Assembly (NCBI GenBank): GCA_002236755.2
Contig: NBZP02000006.1
Coordinates: 809,326-873,325 of the forward strand
DNA: 64,000 bases
DNA from: Dothistroma septosporum
Taxonomy: Eukaryota > Ascomycota > Dothideomycetes > Mycosphaerellales > Mycosphaerellaceae
Direction: 5' to 3'
Shown here: piece by piece, positions 1 through 10,638 of the stretch
Layout of the letters: every line of letters starts with the position of its first letter
Numbering within the stretch: the stretch's first letter is position 1
Position numbers and translations under genes: made by a program
The notes under the pieces: model-generated
Told to the model about the DNA's origin: nothing
Seen by the model: the letters and a program-made list of their open reading frames with translations, nothing else
Database searches by the model: none

Positions 1-417
1 CCCAATTGGCTCGCCGATCGCGTGGGCTCCCTCAACGTGATGATCCCATTCGCCTTCATATGTGGGATCATGATGTTTGGCTGGATTGGGATTCACGCAC
101 TTGGGTCGTTGTTCGCTTTCGCGGCTATATATGGATCTGGTAGTGCGGTGATTCAGGCGCTGTGGCCGGCGGTCATCGGGAGTTTGAGTCGAGATGGGAA
201 CTTGAAGAAGTCTGGAGTGAGGATGGGTATGGCGTTCACGATTGTCAGCTTTGCGAGCTTGACGGGTCCGCCGTTGGCTGGAGCACTCATTCAACAAAAC
301 GGCGGAAGCTATCTTTACGCTAACGTGTGGGCGGGTACGTCGTTCTTCGTCGGAGGGTGTCTGCTAATTGCGACGAGATATAGTCTTGTTGGGTGGGATC
401 TGACAGCTAGGATATAG
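1..417 (+). CDS. MFS transporter, C-terminal part (monocarboxylate-transporter-like), cut by window edge
   Basis: The reading frame is open from base 1 and ends at TAG 415-417, giving the last 138 residues of a membrane protein. It begins with an NWLADRVG segment typical of the cytoplasmic loop before a transmembrane helix. Four hydrophobic helices follow, with a GSLSR...SGVRMG loop and a TGPPLAGAL helix, as in the second half of fungal monocarboxylate-permease-like MFS proteins. The N-terminal part lies outside the window, so substrate and full length cannot be judged. No intron is needed in the visible part. Confidence 0.8.
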   Translation, partial: PNWLADRVGSLNVMIPFAFICGIMMFGWIGIHALGSLFAFAAIYGSGSAVIQALWPAVIGSLSRDGNLKKSGVRMGMAFTIVSFASLTGPPLAGALIQQNGGSYLYANVWAGTSFFVGGCLLIATRYSLVGWDLTARI

Positions 418-523
418 AGGCGAAGAATTGATGGGACAGATTAAATGACTGACCCTTCCAAGCCGCTGAACTTTACCCAATAACACACGTTCCGTGGCCT
501 CCTTGATGCATATTGCATTCGGA

Positions 524-838
524 TCACGCCGGCCACCGCCCGCCGTAATGGCTCATAACCATGGCCTCCCATGTGTTGTCCGGAGAATCATCATCATCGT
601 GTTCATGGCAAGCAACAGCGCGACTTACAGTCTTGAAAAGCTCGCTTCGGCACAATGGGCAGGTATTGTGCTTCTCCAGCCACTTCATCAAGCATTCCCG
701 GCAGAATAGGTGCTTGCAAAGAGTCCGCACGGGTCTTCGAGGTGGTCGCTGATCGATGGGACAGTCTTCGTTGGCGTCACTTTCGGCAAGTGAAGTGAGG
801 CCGGAGGCCAGAAAAGAAGCTTTGTCGGGGAAAGGCAT
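524..838 (-). CDS. small RING-type zinc finger protein, one ligand Cys replaced by Asp
   Basis: A 104-residue protein starting at ATG 838. That start is preferred over an in-frame ATG at 1096 because the extra N-terminus has no recognisable content. The second half carries a RING-like pattern: EDCPID, then TLCKHLFC, REC, and NTCPLC. Seven of the eight expected zinc ligands are present, but the second Cys of the first pair (normally CPxC) is Asp (CPID). RING proteins of this kind are usually E3 ubiquitin ligases. The altered ligand could weaken zinc site 1, although Asp can bind zinc in some RING proteins. The tail contains a His-Asp acidic run (HEHDDDD). Function is inferred from the domain only. 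Confidence 0.6.
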   Translation of the reverse strand: MPFPDKASFLASGLTSLAESDANEDCPIDQRPPRRPVRTLCKHLFCRECLMKWLEKHNTCPLCRSELFKTVSRAVACHEHDDDDSPDNTWEAMVMSHYGGRWPA

Positions 839-1707
839 CTTCGCGCTGTCTTTGATCTGTCTGTGTAGTCTTACGGGGGCTTGAGGCTGGGTCTGGTCTT
901 GACCAGGTCCTGGAAATGTTCTTAGTGTCGGTCGGCGCTGCTTGATCAAGTATATGCCCTTGTGTCTGTGTATCGTCAGAAAGTAGATGAATATGCATGT
1001 CAAGCAATCGTACTCCCATGCTACGTTCACCTTTGCCCATAATCGCACAGCCTGTGGATACTGCAGCATCCTAACTTCACTCAATGCCACCACCATATCA
1101 CTCCCTTCCTTGCCGACAGTACTGCTTCAGAACCCTAGCCTCCCCCTAAAGTGCTCTTCGAGACCCAGCTGTCGTGTGTCCTGGCGCTTTGCTGTTTCAT
1201 GATAGCTGTTTCCGACAGAGCGGACAAGCCTTGTATCTCTAGAGTCACCTCAGTAGGCCAGCTCAGCAAAAGACATGGTCGCAAGGCTTAGTACTGTGTC
1301 CCGGGTCGGCAGTTGACCCTTAGGGCACTCTGTGTTGATCTTACTGAGCTCTGGCGTCACGAGACCATTGGCCAAAGAATCGGACTCCCTGTGAAACGTT
1401 GTGAGGTTGGGTCTGCGTTGAGCCTGTGAAGTATCACGGAGCTCTGAGGCAGACTGGGCCACCTTGTTGGCTGTTGTCGACGGGTGCGAGACCAGCAGCC
1501 CAAAACGTCGATTTGTTAGGGCGAGTCATGATATTGGCCTTCTGATAGTTGCCTGTCAGTGGCATGCTGTGAATCCATGCATTGTGAAGTACATCGCGAG
1601 ATTGCAATGATCACTCATACATGACCTATGGCGTGCTGCCAAGCCATATTCGTCACGTTTACAGAACACGCCCTCATAGACGTCCGCTTGCATCACCTTA
1701 CCTTAAC
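839..1707. other. intergenic, no gene recognised
   Basis: Only short overlapping reading frames are present. None shows a domain, a signal peptide or convincing splice signals. It probably holds the promoter of the RING gene and the 3' flank of the aquaporin gene. Confidence 0.5.
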
Positions 1708-2932
1708 TCACACCTCTGCCAGCTTTTGGTCGATCGTAGCATTCACAATCCCCCTCTCCAGACTAATCCCAGTCTTTGTCAAATGCAAAGCAAGCCCGTC
1801 CTCACCACCCTCGTGAAGTGCCGCTCCTTTGCTGATTTTCTGCAGACTGTCCCGCATTAGGAACTCGTAGTACCCGGTGGCGAACAGTGTTGCTGGAACG
1901 TTGACGAGGATTGATATCCAGGAGTAGTTATAGTATGAGAAAGCTTCTCCCCCGTAGAAGATTGCTGCGACGATGCGGGTTCCCAGATCACGAGCGAGGT
2001 TGGTGCTGATTGTGATATCCGCAAAACCCCAGATCATGGCCGCGTAGGCAAGACCAATGACAAACGGAGCGCTAGCTGGGGAGATCTGCAAATGTCGTTA
2101 ACATAGGTGAAGTCCGTTTCGTGCTGGAGGTACTCACAAAGGGATTCGCAGGATCAAGCGTCGCCCAAATGACAATTCCCTGAACACCCAGTCAGCCAAA
2201 TAACGCACAAGACACTCCTTCGCCAGCTTCAGCTCACCAGATAACTATCCACAAAGAACTCAATCAAAAACAAATATCCCAAGTTTGTCTGATCCTTCGA
2301 AGGAAACGAGCAAAGCACACTCGCCGGCCCTCCATTGAACACCATACTATCCACTCCCGTTGCCCTCAGGCCCGCCGCATAAGCGTCCAACTGCTCATGA
2401 TAAAGACCCATCAACAACAAACCCGCAACAAACGACCCAAAAATTTGCGAGAATATGTAATAGGGCACTTTCTTCCACGGAAAGCCCTGCCACACCGCGA
2501 AGCAGATTGTGACAGCCGGGTTGAAGTGTCCGCCACTCGTGGGAGCACAAGTGATGATTGCGAAGGCGATTCCTAGGGCAAAGGCCCAGCCTACTTGGAA
2601 CAGGGAGCCGAAGGCGGCATCTTCTTTGTTGATAGTGAAGGCGGTTACGGCGGCGATACCGGGGAAGACGTAGAAAAAGACGCCGGTGGCTTCGGCCATG
2701 CATTCGCGGAGCCATCGAGGTCGGGAGTGTTCGAAGTTGAGTTTGCGTTGAGAGACGGGTTTTGTGGCAACAACGTGGCGGGCGAAGTGCTTTTGGACAG
2801 CCTCAGTGGCGCCTATTTCCATGTCGTTGGTGTGAAGCTAGAGAGGGGGGAGAGAGTAGTTAGCAAAGGGTGCCATGTTGGAGTGGTGGAAGATAGTTGC
2901 CTTACGCGCTCCATGTGCGACACGTCCCCCAT
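1708..2932 (-). CDS. aquaporin / aquaglyceroporin (MIP family)
   Basis: A four-exon gene: 2932-2906, 2837-2238, 2179-2138 and 2085-1708, about 349 residues. Each junction has GT/AG borders and keeps frame (donors GTAAGG, GTGAGC, GTGAGT). The protein has six hydrophobic segments. The first half contains the canonical HFNPAVT pore motif. The second half has NLARDLGTR where aquaporins usually have NPA-R-D, so the second box is NLA rather than NPA. This class moves water or small neutral solutes such as glycerol across membranes; the substrate cannot be deduced here. The first exon (MGDVSHMER) is short and was placed by splice signals and frame. A start at the internal ATG 2822 is the alternative. 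Confidence 0.85.
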
Positions 2933-4045
2933 GTTAATGAGATGCCCAAACTACGGCGGAAGAGAAGGGGGTTCAACGAAGTATCGATAGAAAGAATAGA
3001 AGAATTGGCGGACTTCTAAGGAGGATCGATCAGGAGTTGTGTCTGGCTGCTCCAACGGGTGACAGGCTGAGGTTGCACACGGCAGAATATAAGAACGACG
3101 GATGAACGATCAAAGCAGTGTCACCTACTGTATTCGAAGCGGCAGCCGCAAGACGATATCCACTTCACAGCTTAGCAATCGTTACGACCACGAGGGCCGG
3201 GTTGACCGGCACGCACATGTGCGGGAAGGATTTCACTCAAAGAGCAAGCTTGAAGCACTCCAGAGGCACCCGTCAACCAAGACCTTCGGAGGCACGCGGC
3301 ATGATCACTCTTCTCTTTGAGGAACTGACGTCGCGTTCAAGTAGCATTCCTGAATTTGCTAGTCCAACACCAGTGTCATCGATCAAGAGTGCAAAGCTTC
3401 TGTCCCTGGCAAAAGGACAAGCGCTGCGGAGCTGGAGATTGGCATAGGGTTCAGGCTGATTGTCACTGTGAATTATGCTGCCAATGCAACGTCCCGGATA
3501 GCGAAGGAGTGCAAAGGCGCAAGCGAACGTACATCACCCCGCTTGTGGCGTTCCAGGCCGTGCGAAGCGTGCGCTCCACGAGGAGGCAACGATGGTACCG
3601 AACACATGATACCATCATAATGAGGCCTGCCTGCCGCAACTAGTCAAGTGCTGTCAGCGGGCAGTATAGAGAGTCTGCTGGCATGCAGGTGGGTCATGAT
3701 CATCCTTGAGGAAATCGTCTTGTCTCCCCGTGGGACTCCAGGTTTTTGGCGGGACTGAGTGGAGCCGGAGATAGCAGCAAGTCCGCGCAATCGGAGCTTG
3801 TACAATTTCGATCCTTTGCGGCCGGGGTACGGGTTCTGAAGGCATGTTGTGGTGTTGGGCGAATGCGAAAGCAGATCCAGTGTTTGCATTGAAAGCCAGG
3901 GGCTCTTCCGATAAGCGCTCCGCCGCCTTAGTTCGCATATTCCTTGTATACGAACTCTCGATTCACGAGGAGTCCAGTGGCATGCACTTCGCCTCGCATC
4001 GAATCATGGCAAGCTCCACTCCAAGCCCTTTCTCCTCGACTTCCT
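2933..4045. other. intergenic, no gene recognised
   Basis: About 1.1 kb between the aquaporin promoter side and the 3' end of the Sub1-like gene. Several short frames exist on both strands, but none resembles a known protein or forms a plausible multi-exon model. Confidence 0.45.
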
Positions 4046-4688
4046 TCAACACTCGTCCTCATCGCTCGTCGCTTCATGGTTTTGCTTCAGCTTGTACTTG
4101 TCAAGCGCACCAGCTGACGTGGAAGTCTTCACTTGTTCCTCTTCTTCCCGCTCGTCGTCCTCAGCTTTAGCCGCGGCATTGCCCTCCTCTTTGACCGGTC
4201 TCGCGCTCGAGATGCCGTCATACTGAGGTCGAGGAACATCGATACCTTTGTCACCAAGCGATGACTCTATTTGAGGAAGGAGCTCGACGAATACTTTGTA
4301 TTGGTCGATGTTGAGTGAGATGCCCTGCAACCCGTCAGCCAAGCAATGCTCCACGGCAGCGCTGAGATATGCCATACCTTGCCTGGGAGCGTCTTGCCGT
4401 CCTTCTCGTAGTACTCGCGTATATTGATCATGGTACTACCCTTGTAATCGCTGACGACCAGGCGGCGCTTTCCAGAAATCTGTCTATCGTGAGCATCTAC
4501 CGTTTGTCGCGCCATCACGTGTGTCAAACCTGCCAGTATTCTTGACCGTCATCGTCTTGCTGCACCTCCAGGTTCGCAGCCTGAGCAGCGGCCTTGGTCT
4601 TCTTGCTCTTGGGCGCGTCCTCGATGAAGCCTCCGTCGCTGTCGTACTCTTCCTCGGCGGCACGCTTGCGAGACTTCTTGGGCGGCAT
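4046..4688 (-). CDS. SUB1: transcriptional coactivator PC4/Sub1-like protein
   Basis: Exons 4688-4530, 4479-4378 and 4324-4046 give 179 residues; introns are 50 and 53 bp. The N-terminus is basic (PPKKSRKRA) and followed by an acidic stretch. The core GKRRLVVSDYKGSTMINIREYY is split over two windows here: residues 55-64 and 65-76 form the PC4 single-stranded DNA-binding fold, followed by KTLPGKKGISL-type sequence with the last Lys from the splice junction and by QYKVFVELLP. The C-terminus is acidic, then Lys-rich. PC4/Sub1 binds single-stranded DNA and assists RNA polymerase II initiation and reinitiation in the nucleus. The first donor is an atypical GTTTGA, but frame and homology require it. 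Confidence 0.88.
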
Positions 4689-5136
4689 TTTATGGTGATG
4701 CCGTCGTACTTCTGTTAAGTCGATTGGCGGTCCGGATCGAACTGCTGGTATTGACACATGGATGTTGATGTACCCGAAAGTGAAGGCTCAGGCGGACGTG
4801 ACAAGACGACGCGAACCTGACGCGTGACGTGAGACGCAGCGATCTGAGCACCTCAACGGCCATCTTCTTTACCTCCTTCACATTTTCCGACTATTTGACT
4901 CGCCCTGCACAACCCCATGGCACGGCGCATGTATCAGTGCCGATGATGGTCTGCTCGATTGCGGAAAGTGCCCGTCGATGGGACTTGTTCCAGAAGCGGG
5001 GGCATTCCGCAGAACTATCTCCCAGTGTGCAGGCCCGTTGCCGGCAGCCACATGGTATCCTCACTCTGCTATAGCGGACAGACTTCGTGTGTCTCGGACA
5101 ATCCCATACTCACACGCGATCGTCTCAAGTCCAGCA
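4689..5136. promoter_or_regulatory. divergent promoter region, Sub1-like gene and SDR gene
   Basis: The 448 bp between two outward-facing start codons must contain both promoters. I see no clear TATA box. Two CGG-N7-CCG pairs occur near 4964 and 4997; their spacing differs from the N9 sites of the central cluster. Confidence 0.4.
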
Positions 5137-6004
5137 ATGGCGGCACAGAAGGTAGCATTGATCACCGCAGGCACGGCCGGCTTGGGAGCGCAGATAGCGC
5201 GAGTGCTGGCACCCGACTTTCGACTGGTAAGCAACAACCTGATATACATTCACTCAATGATAGCTCAACGGTCATCTGGCAGGCCATCAACTATGCCAAC
5301 AACCAAGAAAGGGCCAAAAATCTGCTCGGCGAGCTCGAGCAGATCCCTGCCACGAACAGCGTATCCGAATCGCCACGATTCGAGTCTTTCCAGGCAGACG
5401 TAGGCGACCGGCCATCTCTTCAGAAGCTCGTCGAGCAGACTGTGGCCAAATTCGGGCGACTCGATGTTGTCATTTCAAACGCAGGCTGGACTCGGATCAC
5501 GAATTTCAACAATCTTGACGAGGGCATGATCGAGGAAGACTGGGACAAATGCTTTCTTTACAATGTCAAAGCACATCTCTGGCTCATGCATGCCGCGAAG
5601 CCTGAATTAGAGAAGACCGAGGGCGCATTTATTACTACAGCCAGCATCGCAGGTGTGAAGCCAAGCGGGTCTTCCTTGCCATATTCCGTGACAAAGGCTG
5701 CCGCAATACACCTGTCGAAAGGCCTAGCGGTGATTGCAGCTCCCAAAATCCGCGTCAATTCGGTGTCTCCGGGCCTCCTTCTCACTGAATGGGGCATGAA
5801 ATTTCCAAAGGAGAAAATAGAGGCCGCGACGAACAACACGAAGCTGAAGCGGCTGGCAACTGTCGAGGTAAGCTGCGGACGAAGGTCGACTTTCAGACTG
5901 CTAACTCCAGAGCTTAGGACGTCGCCAATTCTGTCAGAGGCCTCGTACTGAATCAATCAGTAACGGGCCAAAATATTATACTAGATGGCGGACTTACTCT
6001 GTAG
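5137..6004 (+). CDS. short-chain dehydrogenase/reductase (SDR)
   Basis: Exons 5137-5226, 5283-5867 and 5918-6004 encode 253 residues; introns are 56 and 50 bp with GTAAGC donors. The N-terminus ALITAGTAGLGAQIA is the dinucleotide-binding motif, with Ala in place of the usual first Gly. Further SDR marks are DVVISNAG, a Ser in TTASIAG, and the catalytic YSVTK. The end (GQNIILDGGLTL) is the standard SDR C-terminus. These enzymes oxidise or reduce alcohols and ketones with NAD(P)(H). The substrate is not predictable. The start was chosen because it opens directly on the Rossmann strand. Confidence 0.88.
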
Positions 6005-6522
6005 GAATACACTTTACTCCTCCCAAGGTGATCTCGACGCGCCAGTTTAGGCTCAATTTGCACGTGCACCTTTCTGCTTGTTGGAAGGTCGTCCCTTGTA
6101 CGACACGCGCTTCCCGTCCTTCCACTCCTCTTCTTCCAGTTAATGCACTCCAGCAGGACACGATCTAGTGGCACAGGAGTCCCGCGTTTCGACGGTTCCG
6201 CATTTTGGCACACACCAGCCTTCAAAGCATCAGTACTGGACGCTACCAAGAAACCGCCAGGGAGCATAGACGACGGTCGCAAGCACGGGTTTCGTGTGCT
6301 TCTGCTCCCGTCTTTGAACGAATTTCGCGACGACGCCACGCGATCACCGGAGCATTGCATTGTGTCCCGTCACACAGCATCTAGCTACACCGGCTGGTTT
6401 AGCGCATGCACCTGCATACATTCCGCAAGGGACCTCTGAGCAATCAAAGCGATATAAGTACAAACATCGCTGTATTGCCATTGTCACCCTATCACGATCA
6501 TCTCGGCGCGTCCTTCGCTACG
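6005..6522. other. intergenic, promoter side of the small secreted protein gene
   Basis: About 520 bp with no convincing gene. An AT-rich GATATAAGTA element near 6450, about 70 bp before the ATG at 6523, could serve as a TATA box for the secreted protein. Confidence 0.35.
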
Positions 6523-7034
6523 ATGTTCAGTTTCGCACAATTCCTCGCAATTGCGGCAGTAGTCCTGAGCACTGCAACTGCTTTGCCCACGCAAGAAAAA
6601 GAACTTCAATTGGCGGAGCGAGCGACTTCAGTACCATCACAGGTCGGAATCTACGTCTGTAACGACGCAAACTGGAAAGACTGTCAACACCTGCTCGAAA
6701 GCCCCGGAGTATGCCGTGAGTACACCGTCGCCTCGAGAACGTCCTTGTGCATTTCTGATACTTGTAGACACGCTACCCAAAGACCTGCTCAAGAAAGTCA
6801 GCGCTGTCGGATCCGATGATGGAGAAAACCATGGAGCTTCTGGCTGCACCTTATTCGAGTATGTTTGGAGCAGATGCTACGGAGTGTCAGGTGGCACTAA
6901 CCATACCGATCAGGACGCAGAATTGCGGCGGTGAATATCTCAAAGACATAACTAATCCAGGAGAAAGCGATCTCAGCAAGTCGCCGGCCGGCGGACGATA
7001 CAATGATTTCTTTCAGAGTTACGTTTGTTACTAG
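6523..7034 (+). CDS. small cysteine-rich secreted protein, candidate effector
   Basis: Exons 6523-6715, 6768-6858 and 6914-7034 give 134 residues; introns are 52 and 55 bp. The first 20 residues (MFSFAQFLAIAAVV...) form a signal peptide ending near TALP. The mature part has the pattern IYVCNDANWKDC, PGVCH, VGSDDG, SGCTLFE, NCGG, and ends in YVCY: seven Cys in all. This order (GxYxC-DANW-C, GxC, S/G-x-D-x-G, C-T-L-F/Y, C-x-G) resembles a widespread family of small secreted fungal proteins, recalled from general knowledge. Role unknown. Secretion and size suggest a host- or cell-wall-facing function. Confidence 0.75.
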
Positions 7035-7455
7035 GCGACGTTTCTCGAATCAGGCGGTCAGCATACTATCAGAAAGTACTGTGGGGACGTGGAGAAGAGG
7101 AGCGACGATGAGTATGCCGCCGAGCCCAGTGAACGCTCGACGACAGCAAGGCAGCGACAACGATCACGCATCACGGCTCGACACAACATGCGGCGAAGGC
7201 TTCCGCTCGAGCGCCAACACAGAGCACATAATCATAACACCTTCCACGGCCCATAAGTCCTCCATTCACTACCTCAACCTCATCTCCCACGACCACTCGT
7301 AATGCGGCCTCGCTCTCTTCATAGCTTCCCTTACAAGCTCCGCTTCCTTCATTCCGGACTCATGTTCACACCCTGCTTCTTCCCTCTTCAGGACCACATT
7401 CTTCGCAGCCCTCCTTTCGTCCGGCCCACTCGACTCGATGTGCACTCTCTTACTC
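7035..7455. other. intergenic between convergent genes
   Basis: About 420 bp between the stop codons of the secreted protein and the sulfotransferase-like gene. No gene recognised; it likely contains both 3' untranslated regions. Confidence 0.4.
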
Positions 7456-8266
7456 TTATATCACATCGGGGGCAACCCCTCCATACTCCTCATTCCACAA
7501 ATGCCCCTCATTCAGAACATGATCATGAGGAGGATCCCAATCCGTTGACATCGCCTCTGTATCCAGTCCGAGCCGTGCAGCGAGACGCCCCAGGGATCTT
7601 GAATTGGCAGTCATGATATCGTCAGCGTCGATTAAGACAGGCGTGATGTTGTGGGCAGTGAAGCAGTTGTACAACCAGCGAATCCAGAGAGTTGTACTCG
7701 AGAGAGGGAAAATTGGATGTTCGCTACCGGGGGGAAAACCGAAGTCGCCCAGGACACGGAACGCGGATGGAACTGCTAGGCGAGGATCCCGAATGGTTAA
7801 GATCGGGATCGGGATCGGGCCCTCTTTCAAGAGCAAGTCTGTTAAATGCGGTGCAAAGAGCTCGCTGCTTTCTTCGTCAATCTTTGCTCCAATCAAGTCC
7901 GGAGCGCGCTGTGGATCTGCTGCGCGGAATGGGTGGTCTTGGAGGAGGAGGAGAATTTGGTAGTCTGCTTGCGCCTTGCGGATGGATTCGTGATAGACGT
8001 CAAGGCCTTTCTGGATACCTTCTCCGAAAGGTTCCAGGTGCGGGGTTGACATCCTGTGAGCCCAGGTGCCGCTCATGAGCCATTGGACTTGTTTGTCCGA
8101 GAGTTGAAGAAACTGTAGAGCAAGCGCAAATTTATTTGCTTACTGAGAACGCGGGAGAAGAGATGGCCTGAATGCTTGTTAGGATTGTGCAGCTACGTTG
8201 CGAAGTTGAGACCTTTGGCGGACTCGCGCTTCGCGATTGATCGAAGAGGAGGATTTGTGATGCCAT
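7456..8266 (-). pseudogene. sulfotransferase-like P-loop protein, 5' part disrupted
   Basis: An open frame from 8076 to 7456 encodes 206 residues resembling fungal sulfotransferase-family P-loop proteins: LTIRDPRLAVPSAFR, LWIRWLYN, and VLIDADDIMTANSR followed by LAARLGLD. The expected N-terminus (MASQILLFDQSRSAS) begins at ATG 8266 and contains the nucleotide-binding start. Between them, recognisable protein sequence (LHNPNKHSGHLFSRVLS) sits in a different frame behind a TAG, and at least two frame changes are needed. A spliced rescue with 45- and 31-bp introns can be drawn, but it removes conserved sequence and the second intron is unusually short. I favour a decaying gene. The reading could change if transcripts show otherwise. 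Confidence 0.5.
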
Positions 8267-9726
8267 GGTAGACTGCTCGATAGATAGTTGCACAGTGTTG
8301 AAGTCTTCGACACCTCGTCGCGCTGTAGTGTACTAAGCTACAGTCGATCAAGACATAACTTGTCGATCATATAAGCGAATGCTGGGCAATCCTTCTGCCT
8401 GCTCAGACATCCACTGTGCCAAGTTTGGACTTGCGTGGCTCTTATCAACGTAGTGACGCTGCCACCCAAGGAATTCTATAGCGTCCTCAGTGTCGCAAAG
8501 TCCTCACTACCCTCGCTCCTGACGGAATTGGGGTGAGTGATTCGCCAGCATCCTATATTGGGAATGGCCATAGCCTTTCGACATTGACAGATCCTACACG
8601 TAAGACGATTCCCATAGCACCGAGTTCGGTGCCCTACGGTCAGACCACACGTTGCGTCCCCTAGGATCAAAGTTCCGGGCAACAGAGGACGTCCTTCGAC
8701 GCCCCGACATGCGCTTGTATCGTCCTGTATCACAGCATTCCGTCGTGCATGTCGCGCACTGACTGCGAAGGAGAGAAGTCTCCCATCGTCCAGTGAGATA
8801 TCAGGCGTGGGCTCAGCGAGAGTACTTGTAGTCTCTATTCTCCAGATCCTCAATACCTTGTAAACGTGCTTTTGTCAAGTCATTCATCATCTTCAACGTG
8901 TTGGTCTCGTTCGATTCAGTAGCGAATCGCCTGCTTTGCAGCTAAGCCATGATACGTTTGTTTGTCGTAGTTTCTGGGGAGCCATAATTAGGCTTTGCTC
9001 CCGACATTTGCCTAGCATATTCTGACCTGGCTGTGTCCCCAGTCGCAACAGAGACATGATGTCGTTTGAAAATGTCTCCAAGCGAGATCGAACGGTGAAC
9101 AGGTGTTGGGCTTGTTGGTCAAGTATCTGCAACAGACGGATCACCAAGTTGGGGATCAAATATCTGTCAAGTCCTCCAGCGTCCGGACCATTAATCCAGG
9201 GTCCTTCAAGAGGCCACGGTCCTCTTTCCTGGGCTCCGGCGAGGCAATAATCGTACGTTACCTGTCTTCCTCTTCGAAGCTCTGGCTGCTTCGACTCTTC
9301 GGCAGCAGGTCTGCAGCGCGGTCGAGCGACCGAGACTTCCGCGCTGCGCTGACCAAAGGTGGCATTGCTCTTCTCGGCCTCCGATGTCTTCGTTTGTTGT
9401 ATGGCGGTCTGCAGTGCCTAGGCTCCGCATCTGGCATGAGGCCCGCCGAGACGACAGGAGAGAGTGTCAGCGTCCATCGTGCGTGACGATCTGCTCACGC
9501 TGCCATACTTGAGGCTGAACATGCAAGCATGGCATATGAGAACGAGGAACTTGGCGTGGCCGGCGAGAAGACTGGGGTGAAGTTGACCCGCGGAGCGACG
9601 GCGGTGGGGCAACGGCGTCGCTTCTTGGCTTCGATCATGTGAAGACCTACCTTGATATTCACATTCACCCATACAATTCTGCTCGGGTCTTTTGCGCACA
9701 GCCAAGATCTCACAAACAGTGCAGCT
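8267..9726. other. unresolved stretch before IST1
   Basis: About 1.46 kb holding several overlapping frames of 70-130 codons on both strands (for example minus 9159-8893 and minus 9430-9206). None shows a domain I recognise, and no splice model joining them was convincing. The last 100 bp must include the IST1 promoter. Confidence 0.35.
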
Positions 9727-10638
9727 ATGGCACCCGCCTCATCGCTCATTAATAAGCTCAAAGTGCAGCTTAAGCTCAGCATTGCTCGCCTACGCATGGT
9801 GCAGCAGAAAGATGCAGCAGTCGCAAAACAGCAGCGGCGAGAGATGGCACAATTGCTTGAGCAAGGCAAGATTGAGAGCGCGCGCATACGAGTCGAGAAT
9901 ATCATACGGTCGGACCTGAACACCGAACTCCTAGAGATCATCGAACTGTACTGCGAGCTCCTCACAGCGCGAGCGGGCCTGCTAGAAGCGAAGGAGTGCG
10001 ATGAGGGGCTGGAAGAGGCTGTTAAGAGCATCATATATTCAGCGCCGAAGATAGAAGGTGTGAAGGAGCTGAGCATAGTGCGGCAGCTGTTTGCAGAGAA
10101 GTACGGCAAGGAATTCACATTGCAGGCCGTGGAGAACAACGACGGGAAGGTGCCGGACAGGGTGACAAGCAGGTTGGCTGTGAAGCCACCAAGGAAGGAG
10201 CTCGTAGAAGCATATCTGGAGACAATTGCGGACGCATACGGTGTCGACTATCCACCGGGCATCAAAGCGCAGAGGGCAGCCGAGGCAGCAGCAGAGCAAG
10301 AGGCCAATGAAGACAATGAGGATGATGACAACCCGTCAGGCGGACAGAAAGTGCCGGCTTTGGAGGCGTCATCAGAGGTAGATGAGCTCAGCAAGGCCAC
10401 ACCGCCGAGAGATATGGGTCCAAAGAGTCCGGTGTCAGTGGTGCCGCCCTCACCAAGGACTGACAATGTCCGGCCCAAGGTCAACCTTCCAGGAACGCCA
10501 GATGGCACACCATCAAAGAAGGCAGCGGTTCCAAAGCTCAAGGATTCACACGGAGCCAAGAAGGTCGATGGTGGACCAGGCGGCAAAATCCCCGATGTCG
10601 ATGAGCTTCAGAAGCGTTTCGCCCAGCTCAAGCGATGA
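9727..10638 (+). CDS. IST1: IST1-like regulator of ESCRT-III / vacuolar sorting
   Basis: A single exon of 303 residues. The N-terminal half (residues about 6-170) is the helical Ist1 domain: KLKVQLKLSIARLRMVQQKD, then QRREMAQLLEQGKIESARIRVENIIR. A low-complexity acidic and Pro/Ser-rich linker follows. The last residues DELQKRFAQLKR match the MIT-interacting motif type 1 (L-x-x-R-F/L-x-x-L-K), used to bind Vps4. IST1 modulates the Vps4 ATPase and ESCRT-III on endosomes in multivesicular body sorting. ATG 9727 is chosen because it directly precedes the domain; an upstream frame extension is not conserved-looking. Confidence 0.9.
   Translation: MAPASSLINKLKVQLKLSIARLRMVQQKDAAVAKQQRREMAQLLEQGKIESARIRVENIIRSDLNTELLEIIELYCELLTARAGLLEAKECDEGLEEAVKSIIYSAPKIEGVKELSIVRQLFAEKYGKEFTLQAVENNDGKVPDRVTSRLAVKPPRKELVEAYLETIADAYGVDYPPGIKAQRAAEAAAEQEANEDNEDDDNPSGGQKVPALEASSEVDELSKATPPRDMGPKSPVSVVPPSPRTDNVRPKVNLPGTPDGTPSKKAAVPKLKDSHGAKKVDGGPGGKIPDVDELQKRFAQLKR

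Noticed and set aside
8893..9430. Possible minus-strand gene joining frames 9430-9206 and 9159-8893
   Set aside because: No junction kept frame convincingly and no family was recognised.
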